NCBI GenBank assembly: GCA_035620975.1
Contig: DASPFV010000193.1
Coordinates: 1-64,000, forward strand
Length of the DNA stretch: 64,000 nucleotides
DNA from: DASPFV01 sp035620975
GTDB taxonomy: Bacteria > Acidobacteriota > Vicinamibacteria > Vicinamibacterales > 2-12-FULL-66-21
Direction of reading: 5' to 3'
Every line of letters starts with the position of its first letter. Within the stretch, counting starts at the first letter, position 1. The position numbers were made by a program, and so were the translations under genes. Positions 10,623-17,897 of the stretch are shown one piece after another. The notes under the pieces are model-generated. The model did not search any database. It was not told where the DNA came from and worked only from the letters and a program-made list of their open reading frames with translations.

Positions 10623-12467
10623 ATGCCTCAAGACTTCGAGGTGATCGTGATCGGCGCCGGCCACGCCGGCGTGGAGGCCGCGTGGGCATGCGCCCGAATG
10701 GGCGTCGCCGTAGGCATTTGTACGCTTTCGGATCGCACCGTGGCGCACATGCCGTGCAACCCCGCCATCGGCGGCACGGCCAAGGGGCACCTCGTGCGCG
10801 AGATCGACGCGCTCGGCGGCCTGATGGGTCGCGCCATCGACGAAACCGGCCTGCAGTTCAAGCTGCTGAACCGGAGCCGCGGGCCTGCGGTGTGGTCGCC
10901 GCGCGCGCAGGCTGACAAACGGCGGTACGGGGCCTGGGTCCGGGACGCGCTGCGTCGGGAGGCGAACATCGGCTGGATCATCGGGCGGGCCGGGCGGCTG
11001 TGCACCGATGACTCAGGCGTGTCGGGCGTCGCGCTCGAGAGTGGAGAGGTGCATCGCTGCCGCGCGGTCGTCGTCACGACCGGCACGTTTCTGAACGGGC
11101 TCGTCCACGTGGGTCCGGAGCGCCAGCCCGCGGGCCGGGCCGGGGAACCGCCCTCGGAGGAGCTGGCGGACTCGATCAAGTCGTTCGGCTTCGAATGGGG
11201 CCGGTTGAAGACGGGCACGCCGCCGAGGCTGGATCGCAGGACGATCGATTTCTCCCGGTTCGAGGAAGCGCGGGGGGATGAGCCGCCCGTCCCGTTCTCG
11301 TTCATGTCGGAGGCGATCCAGCGGCCGCAGATCGTCTGTCACGTGCTGCACACGACGGCGCGGGTCCACGAGCTCGTGCGAGCGCGCATCGGCGAATCGC
11401 CGCTCTTCAACGGGCAGATTACGGGGATCGGCCCGCGGTACTGTCCTTCGCTCGAGGACAAGGTGATGCGTTTCCCGGACAGGGAGCGTCACCAGATCTT
11501 CCTGGAGCCGGAAGGACTCGATGTGGACGAAATCTACGTGAACGGCTACTCGATGAGCCTGCCGGTAGCGGTTCAGGGGGAGTTGATCCGGGCGCTGCCG
11601 GGGCTCCAGGAGGCGGTGATGCTCAGACCGGGGTACGCGGTGGAGTATGATTTCGTGCAACCGACCGAACTCAGATCTACGCTCGAGACCAAGCGGGTCA
11701 AGGGACTGTTCCTGGCCGGCCAGATCAACGGAACGTCTGGATACGAAGAGGCCGCCGCCCAGGGGCTGGTGGCGGGAATCAACGCGGCGCACCGGGTGAG
11801 AGGGCGCGAGGGTTCGGTGTTCGGACGCGAGTCCAGCTACATCGGGACGCTCGTCGATGATCTCACGACCCGGGGGTGCCTGGAGCCGTATCGGATGTTC
11901 ACCTCGCGGGCGGAGCACCGGCTCATGCTGCGCATCGACAACGCCGACCTGCGCCTGACGCCGCAGGGGCGCGAACTTGGCCTCGTCGACGACGAGCGGT
12001 GGGACCGGTTCTGCAGGCGGCGCGCCCGGTTCGAGCGCAACCGGACCAGGATTGAGGGGAGCGTCGTGACCGTGAGGAACGGAGAGCGCGTGCCGGCGGC
12101 TCGCGCGCTGAAGCAGCCTGGCGCCACGCTCGAGGATTTATGCACCGGGGGCTCGCTGACGCTCGAGCGGGATGGTCGCGATGGGGCTCTCGATCTGGTG
12201 AGCCTCGAGACCGAGTTCAAGTACGAAGGCTACCTCAGGCGGCAGTCTGCGGCCATCGAGCGCGGCCGCCGGCAGGAGGGTCGCCTGATTCCGGAGGGTA
12301 TTGAATACGGCAGGATTCCTGGGCTCTCGCGGGAGGTGATCGAGCGGCTGTCGTCGGTGCGGCCGCGGACCCTGGGGCAGGCTGCACGTGTGCCTGGCGT
12401 CACTCCTGCCGCCGTGGCCCTCGTCTCCGCCTGGATCGTCAGGCTCCACGCCAGGGCGGCAGTCTGA
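10623..12467 (+). CDS. mnmG: tRNA uridine-5-carboxymethylaminomethyl(34) synthesis enzyme MnmG
   Basis: FAD-dependent partner of MnmE in wobble-uridine modification (older name GidA). The 614-residue product starts MPQDFEVIVIGAGHAGVEAA with the Rossmann GxGxxG at about 10-15. It has the GidA signatures including NPAIGGTAKGHLVREIDALGG and the LFLAGQINGTSGYEEAAAQG region near 360, and a C-terminal helical domain that binds MnmE. The ATG at 10623 has no clear Shine-Dalgarno but is where homology starts. The conserved mnmE-mnmG-rsmG-parAB order is typical near bacterial origins. Confidence 0.96.
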   Translation: MPQDFEVIVIGAGHAGVEAAWACARMGVAVGICTLSDRTVAHMPCNPAIGGTAKGHLVREIDALGGLMGRAIDETGLQFKLLNRSRGPAVWSPRAQADKRRYGAWVRDALRREANIGWIIGRAGRLCTDDSGVSGVALESGEVHRCRAVVVTTGTFLNGLVHVGPERQPAGRAGEPPSEELADSIKSFGFEWGRLKTGTPPRLDRRTIDFSRFEEARGDEPPVPFSFMSEAIQRPQIVCHVLHTTARVHELVRARIGESPLFNGQITGIGPRYCPSLEDKVMRFPDRERHQIFLEPEGLDVDEIYVNGYSMSLPVAVQGELIRALPGLQEAVMLRPGYAVEYDFVQPTELRSTLETKRVKGLFLAGQINGTSGYEEAAAQGLVAGINAAHRVRGREGSVFGRESSYIGTLVDDLTTRGCLEPYRMFTSRAEHRLMLRIDNADLRLTPQGRELGLVDDERWDRFCRRRARFERNRTRIEGSVVTVRNGERVPAARALKQPGATLEDLCTGGSLTLERDGRDGALDLVSLETEFKYEGYLRRQSAAIERGRRQEGRLIPEGIEYGRIPGLSREVIERLSSVRPRTLGQAARVPGVTPAAVALVSAWIVRLHARAAV

Positions 12468-12479
12468 TAGTCTTCGGGG

Positions 12480-13166
12480 GTGGCTTCCCGAGATCTCCGG
12501 AGCCGCCTCGCCAAGCGGGCTGCGAAAGCCGGCGTATTCCTGCCCGATGCACTCTCCGAGGGTCTTCTCGCCTATTTCGACCTCCTTGCGCGCTGGAACC
12601 GCAAGATCAACCTGACCGCGCTCGACGATTCCGACGAGGCCGTGGATCGCCTCCTGATCGAGCCGGTTATCGCCGTGCGCTTCGTCCCTGCCGGGGCGAC
12701 TCGGCTGATCGACATCGGCTCAGGCGGCGGGTCTCCGTCGATTCCGATGCGGATGGCCCTGCCGGGGCTCCGGTTGACGATGGTGGAGTCGAAGGCGCGG
12801 AAATCAGCTTTCCTTCGAGAGGCCGTCCGCGTGCTCGCACTGGCTGACACAGTTGTCGAAACGGCCCGCTACGAGGAGCTGCTGGCCCGGCCGGAGCTGC
12901 ACGAAGCGTTCAGCGCCCTTTCGGTGCGGGCCGTGCGCATGGAGTCCCGCGTTCTTCAGAACCTGCAAGCGTTCCTTCCGCCTGGAGGTGTGATGCTGCT
13001 GTTTCGCGGACCCGGCGGTCCGGAGGCGCCGGGTGCTGTGTTTCCGCCGCTCGTCTGGACAGCGACGCATCCCCTCGTGGATTCGCTCAGGAGTCGACTC
13101 ACGGTTCTCACCAAGAGAGCCGTCGGGGTAGCCTTTCATGTTCCACGTGGAACGGTGACGTCGTGA
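12480..13166 (+). CDS. rsmG: 16S rRNA (guanine(527)-N7)-methyltransferase RsmG
   Basis: SAM-dependent methyltransferase acting on the 530 loop of 16S rRNA (older name GidB). The 228-residue product has a helical N-terminus with FDLLARWNRKINLTAL at about 30-46 and the SAM-binding motif LIDIGSGGGSPSIPM near 75-90. The GTG start at 12480 lies 12 bases after mnmG; a weak -10-like GATAGT sits 7 bases before it. The last codons (near FHVPRGTV) overlap a parS site at 13139-13154, so the C-terminus is partly dictated by the ParB binding sequence. Confidence 0.93.
   Translation: MASRDLRSRLAKRAAKAGVFLPDALSEGLLAYFDLLARWNRKINLTALDDSDEAVDRLLIEPVIAVRFVPAGATRLIDIGSGGGSPSIPMRMALPGLRLTMVESKARKSAFLREAVRVLALADTVVETARYEELLARPELHEAFSALSVRAVRMESRVLQNLQAFLPPGGVMLLFRGPGGPEAPGAVFPPLVWTATHPLVDSLRSRLTVLTKRAVGVAFHVPRGTVTS
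13139..13154. promoter_or_regulatory. parS centromere site inside rsmG
   Basis: TGTTCCACGTGGAACG matches the bacterial parS palindrome TGTTCCACGTGGAACA in 15 of 16 positions. It is the loading site for ParB-CTP clamps. It lies within the last codons of rsmG, about 150 bases before parA. It is the only strong match seen in the window. Confidence 0.9.
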
Positions 13167-13224
13167 GGGCCGCTCCGCCTCGATCGCCACTCACACGCAG
13201 CGTCAGTCCACCTGCGAGGACTCG

Positions 13225-13254
13225 TTGACGCTTGCTCTCTCCGGCCTTTACAAT
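13225..13254 (+). promoter_or_regulatory. Promoter of parAB
   Basis: A -35 TTGACG at 13225-13230 and a -10 TACAAT at 13249-13254 are separated by 18 nt; each differs from consensus at one base. The transcript would start near 13261, giving a 44-nt leader before the parA ATG. The nearby parS at 13139 could let ParB spreading repress it, which is inference. Confidence 0.65.
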
Positions 13255-13304
13255 CCGTCCCGCAGGGCAACTCAGGACCAACAGAATTAGGACACAAGCC
13301 CTAA

Positions 13305-14108
13305 ATGGTGCTCCCGCGTGTCTTCGCCGTCGCCAACCAGAAGGGGGGCGTCGGCAAAACCACCACCGCCATCAATCTCGCCACCGGCCTCGCCATGGCC
13401 GATCAGCGCGTCCTGGTTGTCGATCTCGACCCACAGGGCAATCTGACCAGCGGACTGGGCCTGAAGGGCCAGCCTGCTCCGGCCGGCACGGCCTACGAGG
13501 CGCTGACGTCCGGCGACCTTGCGCCGGCCCAATTCATTCTCCCGACCCGGGTCAGCGGGCTGTCGCTGGTCCCCGCCGACCGGAACCTGACCGGCGCCGA
13601 GCTCGAGCTCGTCAACCTCCCCGACCGCGAGCACCGGCTCCGGCACTTCCTCCAGCCGCTCCGGCAGACGTTCGATTACCTCTTCATCGATACCCCGCCG
13701 TCGCTCGGCCTGCTCACGCTCAACGCCCTCGTCGCGGCAGACGCCGTCCTGATCCCCCTCAACTGCGAGTACTTCGCCCTCGAAGGGCTGGCCGACCTCG
13801 TCGCCACCCTGCGCCGGGTCCGCAGCACCCTCAATCCCGATCTCGACATCGCCGGCGTGCTGATGACCATGTACGACGAACGCACCAACCTCGGTCAGCA
13901 GGTCGCGCGCGACATTCGCGCGTTCTTCCAGGAGCGCGTGTACACGACCGTCATTCCGCGCAACATCCGGCTGGGCGAGGCGCCCAGTCACGGCATGCCG
14001 GCGATTCTCTACGACGTCAAGTCGCGTGGTGCCGAGGCGTACCTCGCGCTGGCCCGCGAGTTTCTGAGCCGCGCATCCGCGCCTGCCACGGAGGCCTCAC
14101 ATGGCTGA
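13305..14108 (+). CDS. parA: Chromosome partitioning ATPase ParA (Soj)
   Basis: ParA/Soj ATPase that moves ParB-parS complexes to segregate new origins. The 267-residue product starts MVLPRVFAVANQKGGVGKTT, with the deviant Walker A KGGVGKTT at about 13-20, the VVDLDPQGN motif near 45, and FIDTPPSLG near 125. The short N-terminus without an HTH domain fits a chromosomal ParA. The parB gene overlaps its end by 8 bases, and parS lies just upstream, so the partition system is complete. Confidence 0.96.
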   Translation: MVLPRVFAVANQKGGVGKTTTAINLATGLAMADQRVLVVDLDPQGNLTSGLGLKGQPAPAGTAYEALTSGDLAPAQFILPTRVSGLSLVPADRNLTGAELELVNLPDREHRLRHFLQPLRQTFDYLFIDTPPSLGLLTLNALVAADAVLIPLNCEYFALEGLADLVATLRRVRSTLNPDLDIAGVLMTMYDERTNLGQQVARDIRAFFQERVYTTVIPRNIRLGEAPSHGMPAILYDVKSRGAEAYLALAREFLSRASAPATEASHG

Positions 14109-14955
14109 CAAGCGTCCCGCGCTCGGCCGGGGGCTCAGCGCCCTCATCCCGGAGGCGCCGCAGCCGGCGCCGTCCTCCGATCGCGCGCTCGACATCGACA
14201 TCGATCTGCTCAGGCCCAATCCATTCCAGCCCCGCTCCCACCTGGACGACGCACGGATCGAGGAGCTGTCCCGCTCCATCCGCTCCAACGGCATCATCCA
14301 GCCGATCGTCGTCCGCCGCGTCGATGGCGCGCACGAGATCGTCGCCGGCGAGCGCCGCTGGCGCGCCGCGCAGCGGGCCGGGCTCCTGAAGGTCCCCGTC
14401 GTGGTTCGCGACGTTCCCGACGATCGGCTGCTCGCTGCCGCCCTCATCGAGAACATCCAGCGCGAGGATCTCAACGCGATCGAGGAGGCCCAGGCGTACC
14501 GGCGGCTGGCCGACGAGTTCCACCTGACGCAGGATCAAATCGCCGACGCCGTGGGGAAGGAACGCTCCACGGTGGCCAACACGCTGCGGCTGCTCAAGCT
14601 TCCGCACGAGGTCCGCGGCAACGTCGCCGCGGGCGAACTGTCGATGGGCCACGCGCGCGCGATTCTCGCGCTGCCCGACGAGCAGGCGCAGCTCCGGGCC
14701 GCGCGCGAAGTCGTCGCGAAGAAGCTCTCGGTCCGTGAGACCGAGGTGCTCGTCAAGAAGGTGGACGCCCCGCAGGATTCGCGCACCGAGCCGGTGAAGG
14801 ACGTGCATACCCGCGCTGCCGAAGACCGTCTGCGGTTCGCTCTCGGCACCCGTGTGCGAATCGTGAGGCGTGGCAGCAAGGGCCGCATCGAGATCGACTT
14901 CCAGTCCGAGGACGAGCTCCAGCGGCTGTTCGAGCAGCTCACCGAACGCGCCTGA
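14101..14955 (+). CDS. parB: Chromosome partitioning protein ParB (Spo0J)
   Basis: CTP-dependent DNA clamp that loads at parS and spreads. The 284-residue product begins MADKRPALGRGLSALIP, a typical ParA-stimulating N-terminal segment. It then has the ParB/Srx-like CTPase domain with GERRWRAAQRAG (about 80-91) and ENIQREDLNAIEEA (about 118-131), and the central HTH with LTQDQIADAVGKERSTVANT. A C-terminal dimerisation region follows. The ATG overlaps parA by 8 bases, implying coupled translation. selD follows after 45 bases. Confidence 0.96.
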   Translation: MADKRPALGRGLSALIPEAPQPAPSSDRALDIDIDLLRPNPFQPRSHLDDARIEELSRSIRSNGIIQPIVVRRVDGAHEIVAGERRWRAAQRAGLLKVPVVVRDVPDDRLLAAALIENIQREDLNAIEEAQAYRRLADEFHLTQDQIADAVGKERSTVANTLRLLKLPHEVRGNVAAGELSMGHARAILALPDEQAQLRAAREVVAKKLSVRETEVLVKKVDAPQDSRTEPVKDVHTRAAEDRLRFALGTRVRIVRRGSKGRIEIDFQSEDELQRLFEQLTERA

Positions 14956-15000
14956 CCGGAGCCGCCAGGCTGGTGTTCGACGCGATCGCGAGACGTGATG

Positions 15001-16035
15001 ATGAAAAAGCTGACCGACTACTCGAGCTGCGCCGGTTGAGCGAGCAAGCTCGCCGCTGGTGAGCTCGCCCAGGTGCTGGGCGATCTGCCCGTGACCGCCG
15101 ACGACCGGGTCCTGGTCGACTATCGGACCTCGGACGATGCGGGTGTGTTCAGGGTGGATGAGACGCGAGCCCTCGTGCAGACCGTCGATTTCTTCACTCC
15201 GATCGTCGACGACCCCGGAACCTACGGCCGTATTGCCGCCGCCAATGCCCTGAGCGATATCTACGCCATGGGGGGACGGCCGCTCACGGCACTGGCGATT
15301 GCCGGGTTCCCGAGAAGCGGCGACCGCGAGGTGCTCCGGGCCATCTTTGTCGGCGGCCTGGAGACGCTCCGCGAGGCGGGTGTGGCGCTGCTCGGGGGCC
15401 ACACGGTCCAGGACGCCGAGGTCAAGTTCGGCTACGCCGTCACCGGGGAGATCGATCCGCACGCCATCTGGACGAACGCCGGCGCCCAGCCTGAAGACGT
15501 GCTGATCCTCACGAAGGCCATTGGCACCGGTGTCATTGCGACGGCCCTGAAGTTCGGCAGGGCTCCTGCGACCGCCGTCGACGCGGCCACACGCGCCATG
15601 ACCATGCTCAACCGGGCCGCTTCCGAGGTCCTCCATCGGCTGCCGCCCGACGCCGTGCACGCGTGCACGGACGTGACGGGATTCGGACTCATCGGCCATG
15701 CCTCGGAGATGGCGGCGGCAAGCGGCTGCCGGATCCGGATCGAGGCGGCGCGGGTGCCGCTGCTCGAGGGCGCGCTGGCGCTGGCGCTCGATAATGTGGC
15801 CGGGGGAGCCCGGACGAACAGGGAGTATTTCGAGGCGGGCGTCGCGATCAGCCGGGAGCTCCCGCCCGACCGGCTGCAGCTCCTGTTCGACCCCCAGACG
15901 TCGGGCGGACTGCTGGCAGCCGTGGCGCCGGCACATGCGGCAGCGGCGCTGTCGGCACTGCTCTCTGCCGGTATTGCCGCTGCAAGCATCGGGGTCGTCG
16001 AGCCGCCAGCCGGCAGCCTTCTCCTCCTAGAGTGA
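15001..16035 (+). CDS. selD: Selenide, water dikinase SelD, selenocysteine-containing
   Basis: Makes selenophosphate from selenide and ATP for selenocysteine and selenouridine synthesis. Read through an in-frame UGA at 15037-15039, the product is 344 residues: MKKLTDYSSCAG-Sec-ASK, with Sec13 where other SelD proteins have catalytic Cys and Lys16 at the expected +3 position. Without readthrough, an ORF call would start at a GTG at 15073 and lose the whole active-site loop. Downstream are SelD features such as NALSDIYAMGG, LLGGHTVQDAEVKFG and LFDPQTSGGLL. ATG codons at 14998 and 15001 are both possible starts. A hairpin directly after the UGA (15040-15068) could be the SECIS. The presence of this gene implies that selA, selB and selC exist elsewhere in the genome. 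Confidence 0.93.
15040..15068 (+). promoter_or_regulatory. Bacterial SECIS-like hairpin after the selD UGA
   Basis: Two alternative stems start right after the UGA. GCGAGC at 15040-15045 can pair with GCTCGC at 15063-15068 (or with the copy at 15048-15053). AGCTC at 15047-15051 can pair with GAGCT at 15061-15065, leaving a 9-nt loop that contains GGT. A small apical loop with G residues a short distance past the UGA is what SelB recognises. The spacing is slightly shorter than typical, so the exact fold is uncertain. Confidence 0.55.
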
Positions 16036-16078
16036 CGTGGACTGCCGTCGGCCGCCACAGGAGCTGGAGCGCCTGTGG

Positions 16079-16129
16079 TATAAATTGATGTTTTGTTCTG
16101 GTGCGTTTCCGGCTCCCAGGGAGCACCAG
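16079..16129 (+). promoter_or_regulatory. Possible ATP synthase operon promoter and leader hairpin
   Basis: A -10-like TATAAA lies at 16079-16084 without a convincing -35. Just downstream CTGGTGC (16098-16104) is the reverse complement of GCACCAG (16123-16129), and a second pairing GCTCC/GGAGC lies inside it. This would put a folded leader between the start of transcription and the b' gene. The promoter call is weak. Confidence 0.35.
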
Positions 16130-16178
16130 ATTGCGGGGCGGCGGCTGACCGTCCGGCACGATCCACCTCGGAGGTTCC

Positions 16179-16604
16179 GTGCTCCCGGATGTCTCGGTTT
16201 TCTGGGTCATCTTCTTCGTCCTCGTCCTAACGGTCGTCCTCGACCGGCTGCTGTTCAAGCCCCTCCTCTCGGTCATTCGGCAGCGGGAGGAGGCGGTGCG
16301 CTCGGCTCGGGAGTTGGCGGAGCGTTCCGCGAAGGAAGCCCGGGCGGCGGCAGCGGAATTCGAGGCAAAAACCACCGCGGCCCGGGCCGAGATCTACCGC
16401 CAGATGGACGAGATGCGCCGCGCGGCGCTTGCCGAGCGGAATGAGATCCTCGCCGGCACCCGAGCCGAGGCCGAAGCCCAGATCGCGGCGGCCGGAGTGG
16501 CGCTGCAGGCGGAGGCGGACGCCGCGCGCCAGCGGCTGACGGCCGATGCCGAGGCGCTTGGCGCGGCGGCGGCCGAGCGGATTCTCGGGCGGCGGGCCTC
16601 CTGA
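16179..16604 (+). CDS. atpF': F1Fo ATP synthase subunit b' (peripheral stalk)
   Basis: One of two b-type subunits linking F1 to the membrane sector. The 141-residue product has one N-terminal membrane helix (VSVFWVIFFVLVLTVVLDRLLF, about 5-26) and then a long alanine/glutamate/arginine-rich coiled coil to the end. The GTG start at 16179 is preceded by GGAGG at 16170-16174. A second b gene follows 25 bases later, so this organism uses a b-b' stalk. The order b', b, delta, alpha, gamma, beta, epsilon begins here; subunits a and c are not upstream, where selD is found instead. Confidence 0.88.
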   Translation: MLPDVSVFWVIFFVLVLTVVLDRLLFKPLLSVIRQREEAVRSARELAERSAKEARAAAAEFEAKTTAARAEIYRQMDEMRRAALAERNEILAGTRAEAEAQIAAAGVALQAEADAARQRLTADAEALGAAAAERILGRRAS

Positions 16605-16629
16605 TTCTCCGACTGAACGTTCCGTGACT

Positions 16630-17250
16630 ATGCCAAGGCGCCTGCAGACCGAAGATGTCCCGAGGGAGAAGCCAGAGGCGTTCTTCCGGGCCCGGGGCGC
16701 GGTTGCGCTCTGGGGGCCGCTCGTCCTGCTCCTGCTGCCCGCGCCCGCCTACGCGGCCGAGGGCGGCGGCAACCCCATCGTTGAGCTCGCGGCACGGCTC
16801 CTCAATTTCGGCATTCTCGCCGGCGTGCTCGTGTACTTCCTGAAATCGCCCATCGCGGCCTACCTGGCGTCGCGGAGCCAGCAGATCCGGCAGGATCTCG
16901 TCACGGCCGCCGAGATGCGCACGGCCGCGGCCGCGCAGCTCGGGGACATCGAACAGCGGCTGAAGAGTCTGCCAGCGGAGCTCCAGGCGCTCACGGCGCA
17001 AGGCGAGGAAGACGTGCGTGCCGAGCGCGAGCGCATCGCGCGGGCGGCCGGGGCCGAGCGGGAGCGGCTCCTGGACCAGACGCGCCGTGAAATCGACATG
17101 CGGCTGCGGATCGCGAAGCGGGAGCTGATCGAGCACGCCGCCGATCTCGCCGTCCGTGTCGCGCGCGAGCGCATCGAGCGGACGATCACTCCGGAGGACC
17201 AGCTGCGACTGGTCGACCAATACGCCTCGCAGCTCCGGGAGGCGCGATGA
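16630..17250 (+). CDS. atpF: F1Fo ATP synthase subunit b
   Basis: Second b-type subunit of the peripheral stalk. From the ATG at 16630 the protein is 206 residues. It has an N-terminal extension with a hydrophobic stretch ending in an AYA-A signal-peptidase-like site (about 25-43), then a membrane segment LLNFGILAGVLVYFLKSP near 58-76, then a long charged coiled coil ending in RITITPEDQLRLVDQY-like sequence. An in-frame GTG two codons upstream is an alternative start. No clear Shine-Dalgarno is seen. Its stop overlaps the atpH start by 4 bases (ATGA). Confidence 0.88.
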   Translation: MPRRLQTEDVPREKPEAFFRARGAVALWGPLVLLLLPAPAYAAEGGGNPIVELAARLLNFGILAGVLVYFLKSPIAAYLASRSQQIRQDLVTAAEMRTAAAAQLGDIEQRLKSLPAELQALTAQGEEDVRAERERIARAAGAERERLLDQTRREIDMRLRIAKRELIEHAADLAVRVARERIERTITPEDQLRLVDQYASQLREAR

Positions 17251-17801
17251 CGGCCCGCGCGGCGGCCGGCCGCTACGCGCGCGCGCTCTTCGACGTAGTG
17301 CTCGCCGAGCGCATCGATCCGCAGGTGGTGGCCGGGTCCCTCGCCGGGTTCGTCGAGCTGATGGAGGGGCACGAGGCGCTCGGCCGGGCGCTCACGCATC
17401 CGGCCATTCCCGCGTCGCGCAAGGCCGCGGTGCTGCGGCAGGTGCTCGCGCAGGCCGGCCCCCTGCCGGGGCCGCTCGCGAAGCTCCTCGTGCTGCTGGC
17501 CGAGCGTGATCGGCTGGGCCTCGTCCGGGATCTCTCCCAGGCGTTCGAGCGCCGGCTGATGGATCACCAGAAGATCGTCCGCGCCGAGGTCACGACGGCC
17601 GTCGCGCTGCCGCCTGATCGCGTCAGCGCCCTGCGCGACGGGCTGGCGAGGACCACGGGGCGGGAAGTGCGGCTCGAGACCCAAGTCGATCCGTCGATCG
17701 TGGGCGGGGCCGTCGCGCGGATCGGGAGCACTGTTTACGACGGCAGTGTGACCCGGCAGCTGACGCGGCTGCGGGAAACGCTGGCGGGTGCCGCCGACTG
17801 A
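17247..17801 (+). CDS. atpH: F1Fo ATP synthase subunit delta
   Basis: Couples the peripheral stalk to the top of the alpha3-beta3 head. The 184-residue product starts MTARAAAGRYARALFDVVL, the usual delta N-terminus, and has the C-terminal signature with VDPSIVGGAVARIGSTVYDGSVTRQL. It overlaps atpF by 4 bases and is separated from atpA by 96 bases that hold a perfect GC-rich hairpin at 17860-17879. Confidence 0.94.
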   Translation: MTARAAAGRYARALFDVVLAERIDPQVVAGSLAGFVELMEGHEALGRALTHPAIPASRKAAVLRQVLAQAGPLPGPLAKLLVLLAERDRLGLVRDLSQAFERRLMDHQKIVRAEVTTAVALPPDRVSALRDGLARTTGREVRLETQVDPSIVGGAVARIGSTVYDGSVTRQLTRLRETLAGAAD

Positions 17802-17859
17802 TCGCCGCGGCTGGACATAGGGTCGGGGACAGGAGCCGGATCGCAGCCGGGTGACACAT

Positions 17860-17879
17860 GGCCCGCCCTGCGGCGGGCC
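17860..17879 (+). other. GC-rich hairpin just upstream of atpA
   Basis: GGCCCGCC (17860-17867), loop CTGC, GGCGGGCC (17872-17879): a perfect 8-bp stem with a tetraloop, 18 bases before the atpA ATG. It could slow ribosomes or RNases between atpH and atpA and so set subunit ratios. It has no U tract, so a full terminator is unlikely inside the operon. Confidence 0.6.
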
Positions 17880-17897
17880 GATCTCGAGCACAGGATC

